A stretch of DNA of 64,000 nt from Symbiodinium natans (GCA_905221605.1 CAJNDS010000657.1:679501-743500), one strand, 5' to 3'. Shown: positions 46,364 to 56,438, counted from the first letter of the stretch. Translations and numbers: made by a program. Notes: a model not told the origin generated them from the sequence alone.

Positions 46364-47502
46364 GCCTTTGACCAGCTTCCTCGCTTCCCGCGTGGCGGCG
46401 AGGCGGCGGTAAGCCTCCTCCTGGGCCGGCGGTCTCTGACTTCGGGGTTTACATTGGGACTTCAGGGCTCATCAGGAATTGAAGAGGGCTCTTGGGCTTT
46501 TAGTGGTTTCTAGGGGGCCTTCAGGCTTTTGTTGCCTTAGGGTCTTAGTACAGGGTTTGGGGGTTTTAGGGTTGTAGGCGGGCGCGAATCGTCGGCCGGA
46601 AGCTAAGCCCGCTGGCGCCCATCCACGGCACATTGGGGGACAAGGGGCTGCGCAAGATAAAGAGAAGGAAGGGACCGACACTAAACCCAAAAACCCTAAA
46701 CCCTAAACCCTAAGCCGGGTCCTGGTTGTGCTGCCGCCTTCTCAGCATGACCTGCAGCGTTGGGGACGCTACCTCTCTGCTTTTGTTGCATTTGTTTGAT
46801 GCTATTTTGTTTAGGGCGGGGATTTCGGGTTTAGGGTTTAGGATTTAGGTTTTTAGGGTGAAGGGTTTAGGTTTAGGGTTTGGGGTTTGGGGTTGAGGGT
46901 TCAGGGTTTGGGGTTTAGGGTTTAGGGTTTAGGGTTTAGGGTTAGGGTTTGGTGTTGAGGGTTTAGGGTTTGGGGTGCTTTTGTTGGCAAGGTTTGTAGG
47001 GCGGGGGCAGGGAGCAAAATTGTGGGGTCCCTTCTCGGGTTGAACATAAAGGGTGCGTGGCAGCATGTGCCTTTTTCGAAAGGGACATCATGTGGGGCAC
47101 CAGCCGTTTACCCTGAACCCTAAACCCTAAACCCTAAACCCTAAACCCGAAACCCTGAACCCTGAACCCTAAACCAAGCAGCCGAGCCTGCTCCTGCCGC
47201 TCCTCCCAGGACCTTGATATGATGTGAGGGGATGCGCCCCTATAGCATAGGATAGTAGTCACTTCTGGTCCCTTTAGAAGTATGCTATCATTAACCCTAA
47301 ACCCTAAACCCTAAACCCTAAACCCTAAACCCTAAACCCTAAACCCTAAACCCTAAACCCTAAACCCTAAACCCTAAACCCTAAACCCTAAACCCTAAAC
47401 CCTAAACCCGATTCCAAAGGCCACTATATTGGAGTCTTAGGAGCCGCAAACTGTGATCTCAAGTGCTCTGAACGCCCATCATCCTGCCCACGGCAGCCAT
47501 CC
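46364..47502 (-). CDS. unknown gene, about five exons separated by telomere-like introns
   Basis: Candidate exons on one strand: 47502-47455 (ATG, MAAVGRMMGVQS), about 47210-47176 (SWEERQEQARLL, then GTTTAGGG), 47108-46978 (GAPHDVPFEKGTCCHAPF, MFNPRRDPTILLP), 46646-46565 (acceptor CTTTATCTTGCGCAG; LSPNVPWMGASGLSFRP) and 46440-46364 (PAQEEAYRRLAATREARK, LVKGG, then GTTCAGGG). The charged coiled-coil-like pieces suggest a structural protein. Exon order is by position only; joins are not proven. No family recognised. Confidence 0.45.
47292..47408 (-). repeat. CCCTAAA array
   Basis: About 16 perfect units; probable intron of the 46.4-47.5 kb gene, read on its G-rich strand. Confidence 0.95.
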
Positions 47503-47519
47503 TAACCCCCCGTTCTAAG

Positions 47520-47615
47520 AACCCTAAACCCTAAACCCTAAACCCTAAACCCTAAACCCTAAACCCTAAACCCTAAACCCTAAACCCTAAACCCTAAACC
47601 CTAAACCCTAAACCC
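47520..47615 (-). repeat. CCCTAAA array
   Basis: About 13 perfect units. Confidence 0.95.
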
Positions 47616-47767
47616 GAAACAAACCCTTGGGGCCCAAAGCCCTAAAACCCTCAAACCTTGGGCTGGAACCCACAAGGCCCCCTGAATCTGCCAAGGAACA
47701 GGGTCCTCGCACCCGAGTTCAGGAGCCACCTTCGGGTGTGCGCCAAGGGTTTGGGGCGTCGTCCGAT

Positions 47768-47837
47768 CTAGGGTTTTGGGGTTTTGGGGTTTTGGGGTTT
47801 TGGGGTTTTGGGGTTTTGGGGTTTTGGGGTTTTGGGG
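47768..47837 (+). repeat. TTTTGGGG array
   Basis: Eight uniform GGGGTTTT units, identical to hypotrich ciliate telomere sequence; here a local variant block. Confidence 0.95.
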
Positions 47838-47871
47838 GTTTAGGGTTGAGGGTTTGGGGTTCAGGGCATTG

Positions 47872-48084
47872 AACCCATCAAGAAGGGCTCATTCTTCAAG
47901 ATCTTGCAATGCTCAGGGGAGTCACAGCTTGGGGTTCTTGGGAGCCGCTTCGTGGCTCGGAGGCGCTCCGGGCTTTGAGCTCCGGAATGCCCCAACCTGA
48001 ATGTTCCTGGGCGATGCTCACTCGCTTGTCTCATGGCTCCCACTTGCGCCTTTTTATGATGATGATGATGATGATGACGACGAC

Positions 48085-48122
<38 letters not shown>

Positions 48123-48131
48123 TGGTGATGG

Positions 48132-48209
<78 letters not shown>

Positions 48210-48415
48210 CGCTTCTGCATATTCTGGCTACCACGGAAGAGATCAACGGTTTTGAATTTAATATTCAGCTTTGTCTGGCTATTGTCTGACAATTTGAAGC
48301 ACTGAGGCTTTTAGGACCCTAAACCCTAAACCCTAAACCCGAAACCCTAAACCCTAAACCCTCATTCCAGGCCTGGAGTGCTCGTGCTCACGACGCAGCC
48401 TTTCCTGGCCGCGAG
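47872..48415 (+). CDS. unknown gene, two plus-strand exons
   Basis: After GGGTTCAG (47860-47867) the plus strand reads GIEPIKKGSFFKILQCSG, ESQLGVLGSRFVARR, then a likely GC donor at about 47968. A second exon, 48371-48415, lies between CTCATTCCAG and GAG/GTTATT and reads AWSARAHDAAFPGRE, exactly 15 codons. A GAT/GAC microsatellite separates them. An upstream island (47640-47765) is open on both strands. No family recognised. Confidence 0.5.
48055..48208 (+). repeat. GAT/GAC trinucleotide repeat
   Basis: About 50 units of GAT with GAC and GGT variants. It produces long poly-D, poly-M, poly-H and poly-I frames that are not genes. Confidence 0.97.
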
Positions 48416-48429
48416 GTTATTTTTGGGAT

Positions 48430-48560
48430 CGGAAGAACTACTATTATGAGAGGGTTTTGGTGGGGTTATTCTCGTATAACTATCTAGGGACCATAAGGGA
48501 ATACTATTACTAATGGTATTCTCTTAGGGTCCCATTATACTTCGAATATAGTGACAGCCA
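48430..48560. mobile_element. family D element
   Basis: ACCATAAGGGAATACTATTA and CTAATGGTATTCTCTTAGGGTCC are inverted to each other. Related copies: 53047-53123 (an intron), the intron at 18840-18905 and 59695-59745. Confidence 0.6.
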
Positions 48561-48578
48561 AAACCCTGTTCTAATTGT

Positions 48579-48800
48579 TTAGGCCCCCGATCTGAGTAGA
48601 CTACTCCTAGCGAGGGTTTTTAGAAAGTTTTGCAGGGTTTCAAACCTGGCTTGTGATACGGTTGCGATGAGGTTTTTTATAGTGCCTGTAGGATTCATGC
48701 GGTTTCTGTAGGGTTTAGGACGTAGTAAGTATGGGGTTTGTGGGGCTGCCTCCTGGGTTTCTTGGGACCCCGGCATGATACCTGGGGTGAGGTCCTCGTA
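48579..48800. other. degenerate repeat with a weak frame
   Basis: GGGTTTxx-like degenerate text. A minus-strand frame (IATVSQARFETLQNFLK) ends in TAA at 48579 but has no acceptor; not called as a gene. Confidence 0.35.
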
Positions 48801-48912
48801 AACCCCAAACAAGAAAAGAAACCTAACCCCTAACCCCTAAACTCTAAACCCTAAACCCTACACCCTAAACCCTAAACCCTAAACCCTGAACCCCCCTAAG
48901 CAAAAACCCTAA

Positions 48913-49024
48913 AGAAGCCGCAGAAGGTTTGTGGGCCCCAAGGGCCTTCTCCTGCTCCTTCTCCTCGCGCTGCCTTCGTCGGCCAAGCATCTGCTGGACC
49001 GAGATGTTCTCGGCGGCAAGAGCC
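48913..49024 (-). CDS. putative exon, coiled-coil protein
   Basis: The minus strand reads ALAAENISVQQMLGRRRQ, REEKEQEKALGAHKPS: a charged helix of coiled-coil type, 37 codons between CCCTAAA arrays. No specific family. Confidence 0.6.
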
Positions 49025-49167
49025 CTAAACCCTAAACCCTAAACCCTAAACCCTGAACGAGGCATCTTTGACTTGAGACTTGAGAGGGAGTAGGACTTGG
49101 GGGGCCTTCATAACTAGCACAGGGCTCTTGGGGCGTTACTGTGGGATATTCACTTTTGGGACCCTAG

Positions 49168-49460
49168 GGGAGGGTTGAGGGTTTAGGGTTTAGGGTTTAG
49201 GGTTTAGGGTTTAGGGTTTAGGGTTTAGGGTTTAGGGTTTAGGGTTTAGGGTTTAGGGTTTAGGGTTTAGGGTTTAGGGTTTAGGGTTTAGGGTTTAGGG
49301 TTTAGGGTTTAGGGTTTAGGGTTTAGGGTTTAGGGTTTAGGGTTTAGGGTTTAGGGTTTAGGGTTTAGGGTTTAGGGTTTAGGGTTTAGGGTTTAGGGTT
49401 TAGGGTTTAGGGTTTAGGGTTTAGGGTTTAGGGTTTAGGGTTTAGGGTTTAGGGTTTAGC
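49168..49460 (+). repeat. TTTAGGG array, longest uniform run
   Basis: About 42 essentially perfect units. It precedes a plus-strand exon that uses its last TTTAG as acceptor. Confidence 0.97.
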
Positions 49461-49597
49461 TGCTACTCGTCATTTTTCCGACCCCTCTACTTGGACTTGG
49501 GACCCGACGTCCCCCCCCCCGCGACAGCTTGTGAGATGCCAACAGCCAAGGCTGCGGTCAGTGGAGGGGTGTCCCTTCCTTAACTGGACCCGAGAGT
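49461..49597 (+). CDS. putative exon, unknown protein
   Basis: After TTTAG (the end of the array) the plus strand reads AATRHFSDPSTWTWDPTS, RQLVRCQQPRLRSVEG and FLNWTRE, up to GTCGCC at the start of a family B-type element. No family recognised. Confidence 0.5.
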
Positions 49598-49715
49598 CGC
49601 CTAGGAATCAAAATGGTGCCCTTTTTTGGCTTCAAGGGGCTTAAACCCTGAGACCTCAAGCCCCAACCCTGGCCAAAAGAAGATGAGGTCCCGACCCCGC
49701 CAAGCCTCACAAAGG
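49595..49715. mobile_element. family B-type copy
   Basis: GTCGCCTAGGAATCAAAATGG, then TGCCCTTTTTTGGC ... AAGCCCC and CCAAAAGAAGATGAGGTCCC. Similar to the copy at 30335-30440 (GTAACCTAGGAATAAAAAAGG). Confidence 0.5.
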
Positions 49716-49743
49716 CAGAATGGGCACGCTGCGGGCTCGAGGG

Positions 49744-49802
49744 CTTAGGGACTTTAGGGGACTTTAGGGGACTTTAGGGGACTTTAGGGGACTTTAGGGA
49801 CT
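49744..49802 (+). repeat. 10-base repeat GGGGACTTTA
   Basis: Five to six uniform units; a decamer derivative of the telomere-like motif. Confidence 0.95.
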
Positions 49803-50064
49803 TTAGGGGCATTTGGGAGATGGGCGCTTCACAGGCGCTTTCCCGGCTTTAGGCGCTCGAGTGGGTCTCAGTGGGGTGGGACGGAAGTTGAGGGGGGTTT
49901 TGGGGGGGTTTTCGAGAGTCTTCGGGTTTCACTAGGACATCTTATGGGCTCTTTGGTGGGGTGCCTAAATCAAAAGGGGGAATTAAGGGTACTACTGGGC
50001 ATCCCGACATTCTAAACCCTACGAAACCCCTGAACCCGAAACCCCTAAACCCTCAACCCTAAAC

Positions 50065-50136
50065 CAACTCCGAAGATGGAGCTTGCCAGGCTCCGGGCTG
50101 CTCGCAGCTGGACTGGATGGCCGAGATGTCCACTAC
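50065..50136 (-). CDS. putative internal exon, unknown protein
   Basis: Exactly 24 codons, VVDISAIQSSCEQPGAWQ and APSSEL, between GCCCTCAG and GTTTAG. Clean borders and good protein character. Confidence 0.55.
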
Positions 50137-50147
50137 CTGAGGGCTGG

Positions 50148-50265
50148 GGTTTAGGGTTTAGGGTTTAGGGTTTAGGGGTTTAGGGGTTTAGGGGTTTAGG
50201 GGTTTAGGGGTTTAGGGGTTTAGGGGTTTAGGGGTTTAGGGGTTTAGGGGTTTAGGGTTTGGGAT
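50148..50265 (+). repeat. TTTAGGGG (8-base) array
   Basis: About 12 uniform eight-base units after a few standard heptamers. Confidence 0.95.
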
Positions 50266-50309
50266 TCGGGTTGATGGTTTGGGCTTTAGGGAGTGGGGCT
50301 TAAGGTAGC

Positions 50310-50469
50310 TATTCGGTGAGGCACGAGTCTGGGGAGTAATCAGCATGAATCCTGCGAAGGCTTGCACTATCACAGTGCTTTGGATTGGCTGGAGCCGCAG
50401 GAGAATTACAGCTAAACCAGCAAAAAAAGAAAGCGCCTGGTGGTATTCAAGTCCACGTGCACCTTGCAC
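50310..50469 (-). CDS. putative exon with membrane segment, unknown protein
   Basis: The minus strand reads ARGLEYHQALSFFAGLAV, ILLRLQPIQSTVIVQAF and GFMLITPQTRA: a strongly hydrophobic run fit for one or two membrane helices. No firm borders. Likely one gene with 50560-50699. Confidence 0.45.
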
Positions 50470-50559
50470 CTGGCATGCATTTTGCAGTAGAGTTCTTGGG
50501 GTCTGAAGGTCTAGTGTGTGTTTGGATGCTTGAGCTTGAGGTTGTAGGGTTGAGGGTGC

Positions 50560-50699
50560 AGGGACGAGAAATCTTTACCGATGGGCCTTGCAGGCTTTTC
50601 GCTTAGAAACTCATTCATGGTGCCACTGGTACAAATGAAGTTGCTTCCTACAGTAATTCGCATAGAAGCTAATGCGATGGAAGAGGCATATATCCTTGA
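50560..50699 (-). CDS. putative exon, unknown protein
   Basis: The minus strand reads YASSIALASMRITVGSNF, ICTSGTMNEFLSEKPARP and IGKDFSS. Protein-like; no ATG at the start. Confidence 0.45.
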
Positions 50700-50719
50700 A
50701 TACAATCCGCGCGTATGAA

Positions 50720-50945
50720 TTCGTACAAATATACTATTTCATCAAACCCATATACTGCGAACCATACGCAGCTTACTTATATGTACATACATATGTATGT
50801 ATATACATATATGTATGCTCATGAGAGAGAAGTAAGGGTGTAGGGTTGCGCAACTTGCGAAGGCCCCGCCCCCCACCCGCCCCAAGGCCCGAACCCGAAA
50901 CTCACGAAACCTGAGATCCACGAATGGCGATTGCAGAAAAACTGC
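50720..50945. other. AT-rich spacer with ATGTATAC microsatellite
   Basis: ATGTACATACATATGTATGT-type repeat at 50778-50818; no gene seen. Confidence 0.6.
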
Positions 50946-50949
50946 TCTT

Positions 50950-51062
50950 GGAATGTTCCCCGTGAGAATTCTAACAGTCCCTAACAGGGATTATAATAGG
51001 GGGGGTACTAGAAATCCCTATTGAGGACTGCTAGCATAAGGGGGAACATGCCAAGGAACATC
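50950..51062. mobile_element. family A foldback element
   Basis: GAATGTTCCCCGTGAGAATTC ... GGACTGCTAGCATAAGGGGG and GAACATGCC, followed by a second AACATCCC. Arms pair around a poly-G tract. Confidence 0.8.
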
Positions 51063-51173
51063 CCATCCTGAAACTCCCTCAGCCCGAAACCCTAAACCCT
51101 AAACCCTAAACCCTAAACCCTGAATGTCCCACGGTCCTTGTGCCGCGCCATGGGCAGAGGCGGGGGATCACCT

Positions 51174-51229
51174 CGCAGCATGCTCGGCACTGTAGGCTGT
51201 CCAGGGTTCCAAGTATGGGCCCTTCATGT
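51174..51229 (-). CDS. putative exon, unknown protein (strand uncertain)
   Basis: Minus strand: ATGAAGGGCCC opens MKGPYLEPWTAYSAEHAA, ending at AG/GTGATCC. Plus strand: an ATG at 51124 opens MSHGPCAAPWAEAGDHLA. Neighbouring exons favour the minus strand. Confidence 0.4.
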
Positions 51230-51231
51230 GG

Positions 51232-51360
51232 GTTTAGGGTTTAGGGTTTAGGGTTTAGGGTTTAGGGTTTAGGGTTTAGGGTTTAGGGTTTAGGGTTTAG
51301 GGTTTAGGGTTTAGGGTTTACAGTTTAGGGTTTAGGGTTTAGTGTTTAGGGTTTAGGGTC
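51232..51360 (+). repeat. TTTAGGG array
   Basis: About 17 units with TTTACAG and TTTAGTG errors. Confidence 0.95.
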
Positions 51361-51382
51361 CCTTGCCAAAACACCCCCGAGA

Positions 51383-51460
51383 CTTTTGGGGTACCCGAGA
51401 TATTAGGTGCCGTATTATAATAGGGATCCAAAAAGGGACCATAATTTTGACAACCACGCT
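51383..51460. repeat. dispersed repeat family H, copy 2
   Basis: See copy 1 at 335-410: GACTTTTGGGGTACCC, GTGCCGTATTATAATAGG, GGGACCATAATTTTGACAAC. Confidence 0.7.
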
Positions 51461-51529
51461 TCAGGGCTTTAAGGTTTCAGGGCTCAGGGTCCAAAAACCC
51501 TAAACGCTGAACCCTAAACCCTAGAACCC

Positions 51530-51638
51530 GAGTTTGGGCTTCGGGCCGGAGAGATTCCGGGACCCGGACTATCCAGCACCCGGCGCGCCGCGATCTTCAG
51601 CGCCACGCTGCCTCGGACTCTGCGGGCTCCGTTGCAGT
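51530..51638 (-). CDS. putative exon, unknown protein
   Basis: The minus strand reads NGARRVRGSVALKIAARRV and LDSPGPGISPARSPNSG, basic then proline-rich. Belongs with the next three minus-strand islands. Confidence 0.45.
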
Positions 51639-51829
51639 GAGGGCTGAGGGTTTAGGGTTTAGGGTTTAGGGCTTAGGGCTTAGGGTTTAGGACCTCTAGG
51701 ACCACAAAAGCCCTAAGCCCTAAACTCTAAGCCCTACATCCTCAACCCCAATCCCTAAACCCCTTAACCCCCAAAACCCTGCAAACCCCCAAAAGCAGAA
51801 ACCCCATACACCCTCAAAACCCGAAAGCA

Positions 51830-51915
51830 GTCCCAAGAGCCCCCTCAAAGCGATGCCAAGCCGATTCATGTTGTTGGCACCCTGATCTGCTTTGAAGGGT
51901 ATCGGCTTGATTTCT
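51830..51915 (-). CDS. putative internal exon, unknown protein
   Basis: After GGTTTCAG the minus strand reads EIKPIPFKADQGANNMNR and LGIALRG. A second frame is also open; this one is more protein-like. Confidence 0.5.
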
Positions 51916-51989
51916 CTGAAACCAGAAACCCTAAACCCGAAACCCTAAACCCTAAACCTCGGCTTAGGTCTAGGGCGTTTGTCAGGGTT

Positions 51990-52230
51990 TAAGGTTCTGA
52001 TGGTTGTTGTGAATTGCGTGAACTCCGAGATCTTGTGACCCGAAGGCTGCTCGGAACCAAGGAATGTAGGAGGGAACCCTAAGCAAAAAAAAGAAATCCT
52101 AAACCCTAAGCCCGAAACCCTAAACCCTTCATCCTGAGATGAACTTCCTAAGACCCTGTTAAACTCTGCTGCCAGGTCTCGCTTTGGCCCTCTCTCCTCG
52201 GGACGGCAGAGACACAAGGCATCGGGCTTC
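51990..52230 (-). CDS. two putative exons, unknown protein
   Basis: 52230-52134 (after GGAGTAG): KPDALCLCRPEERGPKRD, LAAEFNRVLGSSSQ, to a probable GA donor. Then about 52078-51990: PTFLGSEQPSGHKISEFT, QFTTTIRT. CCCTAAA text separates them. Confidence 0.5.
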
Positions 52231-52389
52231 TACTCCACTGAACTAAAAACATGTCAGTAATAATACTCCGAAAAACACATAGTGCTCCTGAAAATACTAC
52301 CACTCTTGATAACATTAATGACAATAATACACAACATTAATGCGAATAAATAATGATGGTAATTCTGTGACAATAATACCAATGAGAAT

Positions 52390-52620
52390 AATAATTACTT
52401 TTGTTTTTACTATTGTTCTCATAATAATAATGATAACAGTGATAATAATGAGTAATGATACAAATGATAATACTGATAATCCTGACAATAATAATATCAA
52501 TAATGCTTACAATACGAATAATAATAATAATAATAATAAGAATAATAATAAGAATAATAATAAGAATAATAATAATACTAACAATAATTGTAATAATAAT
52601 ACACAACGAATTGTAGCTAG
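52390..52620. repeat. AAT/AATAAG microsatellite
   Basis: AT-rich trinucleotide-like repeat giving poly-N and poly-I frames. No gene. Confidence 0.95.
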
Positions 52621-52644
52621 GGCTTAGGATTGAGGGTTTAGTGA

Positions 52645-52749
52645 CGTAGGAATCGGACGGCACAAGGTGGGCTCAACTCCCGGGGGCAGGGCGGCTTTCG
52701 CTTTCTTGACCTCCTCATCGTCCGAGTCGTACTCGGTCGGAAGCTCCAC
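52645..52749 (-). CDS. putative internal exon, acidic protein
   Basis: After CCCCATTACAG the minus strand reads VELPTEYDSDDEEVKKAK, AALPPGVEPTLCRPIP. The acidic run and clean acceptor make this one of the firmer islands. The donor is not fixed. Confidence 0.6.
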
Positions 52750-52990
52750 CTGTAATGGGGCCTTTGGGGCTTGAGGTTTAGGGTTTAGGGTTTAAAAGTT
52801 TAGGGTTTTAGGTTTTGGGTTTTGGGTTTTGGGTTTTGTGCTTTTTTTTTACAACCCTTCACTCCTTGTCGGGCGAGTTTGTCGTTTTTGGGGTTTGGGG
52901 TTTAGGGCTTAGGGTTTGGGGTTTGGGGTTTGGGGTTTAGGGCGTAGGGTCTAGTGTTGAGCCTCCTGGCTGAGTGCGGACCCACAATCT

Positions 52991-53216
52991 AAGCCCCGGC
53001 CGGCGTGATGACCACGCAGCGTAACACACCGGGATCGGACGAATTACTAATAGTATTCCCGTATGATTCCTTTATATTATACCATAATAACCCCCCCCCC
53101 CATTACCAAGGCCCGTATATTACGCGAGGGGGTGCTTTAGCCAATCCCCGTTGTCCTGGGAAGGCCGCTCTCCAAAAGAGTGATCATCCTTTAGAGTTTG
53201 CCGCACAACACGTGTG
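52991..53216 (-). CDS. two exons of an unknown gene joined across a family D introner
   Basis: Exons 53216-53124 and 53046-52991. The first reads TRVVRQTLKDDHSFGERP, SQDNGDWLKHPL. After excision of 77 bases (53123-53047) it continues ANSSDPGVLRCVVITPAG in frame. GT-AG, with TAAT at both borders. No family recognised. Confidence 0.6.
53047..53123 (-). mobile_element. family D introner
   Basis: GTAATATACGGGCCTTGG ... GGGAATACTATTAG with a poly-G core. It splits a codon run that is restored exactly on removal. Confidence 0.7.
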
Positions 53217-53467
53217 GGTTTAGGGCTTAGGGCTTAGGGCTTTAGGGTTTGGGGTTTAGGGTTTAGGGTTTAGGGTTTAGGGTTTGGGGTTTGGGGTTTA
53301 GGGTTTAGGGTTTAGGGTTTAGGGTTTAGGGTTTGGGGTTTGGGGTTTAGGGTTTAGGGTTTAGGGTTTAGGGTGCTTTCAGGTTTGGGGCAGTTTGGGT
53401 TGTAAGGTGTTGGGGCAGTCTCGGGCAGCCCGACCGCAAGGACATTTTCTCGCGCCAGCTCAGTTTT

Positions 53468-53522
53468 CCTCGTCGCCCTCGCGCTCATCGCGCTTGCCCA
53501 TGGGCAGCAGGTTGCCTGGGCG
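53468..53522 (-). CDS. putative terminal exon, unknown protein
   Basis: After GTTCGCCCAG the minus strand reads NLLPMGKRDEREGDEEN, then TGA at about 53470. Short acidic tail. A second, longer frame is also open. Confidence 0.4.
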
Positions 53523-53783
53523 AACCCATAAAAACCCCTCAAAGGCCTGAAACCCCTGAAACCCTTAAAACCCCTAAAGCCCCTAAACCTCTAAACCAAA
53601 AAAAAGACCCTCAAACCCCTGAAACCCTACACCCCTAAACCCCTAAACCCCTAAACCCCTAAAACCCTCAACCCTCAACCCCTAACCCCTAAACCCTAAA
53701 CCCGAAACCCCAAACCCCGAAACCCCTAAACCCTAAACCCTAAACCCTAAACCCCTAAACCTTCAACCCTAAACCCTAAACCC

Positions 53784-53887
53784 TAAGCCTTGGCAGGCCG
53801 AGGAGCTCAGGTCTGGCTTCGGCATCGCCGGCGCCGCGGCGCCGTCCTTGCGTCCCAGGGGCCACGGCCGCAGGGCTCGAAGCTTGG
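53784..53887 (-). CDS. putative exon, unknown protein
   Basis: The minus strand reads KLRALRPWPLGRKDGAAA, PAMPKPDLSSSACQ, up to CAAG/GCTTAGGG (a GC donor formed by a variant repeat unit). Confidence 0.45.
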
Positions 53888-54046
53888 GGGGTTTAGGGTT
53901 TAGGGTGTGGGGTTTAGGGCTTAGGGTTTGGGGTTTGGGGGTCTAGGGCTTAGAGTTTAGGGTTTAGTGTTTAGGGTGTGGGGGTGTGGAGTTTAGGGTT
54001 TTGGGTTTAAAGTTTAACCAAGCGGGTGAGGTATATTCTAGTGTGT

Positions 54047-54073
54047 AAACTATATATATATATATATATATAT
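54047..54073. repeat. TA dinucleotide run
   Basis: About 12 TA units followed by a poly-C tract (54078-54086). Confidence 0.95.
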
Positions 54074-54177
54074 GGTACCCCCCCCCATATGCCCACACTT
54101 TTTCCTCTCAGGTGCCATGGTAGGGTTTAGAGGCTTAGGATTTCGAAGCCTCCTAGGCCAGCGAGCACGAAAGCGCT

Positions 54178-55090
54178 CTACTGTACCAATGTTTTAGGCC
54201 CAAAAGTGCAAAAACGCTGTACTGTCCCAAAAAACAATCTTTTTAAGCCAGAACAAGCAAAAATGCTGTGCTGTCCCAAAAAAATAAAAAAAAACCAAAG
54301 TTTGGAGAGTACAGCACTTTCGAGGCCTGGGACTGCAAAAACGCTGTACTGTCCCAAAAAAACCAATGTTTTTAGGCCAAAAACTGCAAAAATGCTGTAC
54401 TGTCCCAAAAAAACCAAAAAAACCAAAGTTTGGAGACCTCCAGGCCCTGGAGGAGCCCAAGGTCTCCAAACTTTGGTTTTTTTGTTTTTTTTGGGACAGT
54501 ACAGCATTTTTGCACTTTTTGCCTTAAAAAGATTGTTTTTTGTGGGACAGTACAGCACTTTCGAGGCCTGGGACTGCAAAAACGCTGTACTGTCCCAAAA
54601 AAACCAATGTTTTTAGGCCAAAAACTGCAAAAATGCTGTACTGTCCCAAAAAAACCAAAAAAACCAAAGTTTGGAGACCTCCAGGCCCTGGAGGAGCCCA
54701 AGGTCTCCAAACTTTGGTTTTTTTGTTTTTTTTGGGACAGTACAGCATTTTTGCACTTTTTGCCTTAAGAAGATTGGTTTTTTTGGGACAGTACAGCACT
54801 TTCGAGGCCTGGGACTGCAAAAACGCTGTACTGTCCCAAAAAAACCAATGCTTTTAGGCCAAAAACTGCAAAAATGCTGTACTGTCCCAAAAAAACCAAA
54901 AAAACCAAAGTTTGGAGACCCCCAGGCCCTGGAGGAGCCCAAGGTCTCCAAACTTTGGTTTTTTTGGTTTTTTGGGACAGTACAGCATTTTTGCACGTTT
55001 TGCCTTAAAAAGATTGGTTTTTTTGGGACAGCACAGCATTTTTGCACTTTTTGGCTGAAAAGCTTTTTTTTTTGGGACAGTGCAGCGTTT
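54178..55090. repeat. 240-bp satellite built of inverted repeats
   Basis: Units recur at about 54308, 54548 and 54789 (GCACTTTCGAGGCCTGGGAC). Within each, GGGACAGTACAGCATTTTTG and its complement alternate, and AAAGTTTGGAGACCTCC pairs with GGTCTCCAAACTTTGG over nearly 50 bases. Every unit can fold into long hairpins. Long frames on both strands (FGTVQHFC...) are repeat artefacts. Confidence 0.95.
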
Positions 55091-55194
55091 TCGCAACTAA
55101 ACTCTAATGTTTCACGGCATGCCTGATGCTACGACAAGCATCATGTGCACACTTCCTATTAACTTGTATCGGTTCCGAAAAATATTGGCAGGAT

Positions 55195-56290
55195 TCCTAT
55201 GAATTCAATAGAGGATTCCTATATTTTTTATAGGATTCCAATCTATCAAATTGGTTTCGGATAAAAGCCAAGAGGAAGCCTATTAGAATGAACCTTAACA
55301 AATCAAAAAGAACGCGGTGGTGATTCATAGGAATCATACTAAAATGAGAAGGATTCTTACTAAGATTAGTTTGAACTAATAGGACTCCTATGAAAAAATA
55401 AGATTCCTTTAACAAGAATGAATAGGAATCCTACTAAATGAATATGAGCCTAAACCAATAGGAATCCCTTTCCAACGAATGAGATCCCTATTAAAATTAA
55501 TACGAATCCCATTAACATGAATAAGAACCCGAAAATGGATAGGAATCTTATTACATTAGAAGGAGAATAATTAAAAACCCCATGAAACTTTGATTCCTAT
55601 GACTTCAATGAAAGATTCCTACACATTTTCATAGGATGCCAATAAAGTTTCATAGGGTTCCTAATTATCTCAACAAGGCTCCCACTAATGCACTAAGATT
55701 CCTATCAGTTTCAGGGCTCTTACTCATGTTAATGGGATTCCTATCAATGTTTAATAGGGATCTCATTCGTTTGAAAGGGATTCCTTTTGGTTTAGGCTTT
55801 TATTAATTCTAGTAGGCCTCCCATTCTTTAAGGGTTCACACCTTTTTTTATAAGAGTCCCATTGGTTCCTATAAATTTTAGTAGGGGCCCTCTTCAGTTT
55901 ATTAGGATCCTATCAAGTTTAATTGGGTTCTCATTAACTCCACTCGGGTTCCTATTCATGTTAATATGCTTCCTATTCACTTTATATACAGTCCGATCAA
56001 TTTTAATAGGGTTCCTATGGATTTCAATAGAGGATTCCTATTTTTCTGTTCAAAAGTTTGCCAAATTATTTTAATAAGGCTCCTACAAATGTAATATGAT
56101 TCCTATCAATTTTAAGTAGGATTCTGTCATTTGAATAGGGTTCCCATAGAATTTAATCGAATTAAGGGTTCTCATTCATGTTAACGGGTTTCCTTTTCAT
56201 TTTAATAAGATTTAAAGAATCCTATGAACCCCATTAAATTTGATAGGAACGCTATTCACATGCATAGGATTTGTATTAAATTCATGGCAT
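55195..56290. repeat. AT-rich degenerate satellite in two opposed halves
   Basis: About 1.1 kb of 25-30-base degenerate units based on GGATTCCTATNAATTT. From 55200 to about 55600 the complement (AATAGGAATCCTA) prevails; beyond about 55600 the direct form (GGGATTCCTATCAAT) prevails. It is compositionally unlike the rest of the window. Confidence 0.85.
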
Positions 56291-56438
56291 GCAATCCACA
56301 ATTTCGAGCAAATTGTTCAGGTCACTTCTGCTGGAGTTTCTATGGGAGTCCCTCCCCCTTTAAAAACCACCGCGCAGGGCGGAACCTAGTATTTTTATCT
56401 GGAAACCATGCTGAAGCGTGGGCGCATGGGGGGGGGTA

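Noticed and set aside
47861-48292. Histidine-, methionine-, aspartate- and isoleucine-rich frames
   Set aside because: All six readings of a GAT/GAC trinucleotide repeat; low complexity. The similar frames at 9920-10339 are the same artefact.
54178-55126. Overlapping 90-150-codon frames on both strands
   Set aside because: They mirror each other because the DNA is an inverted-repeat satellite.
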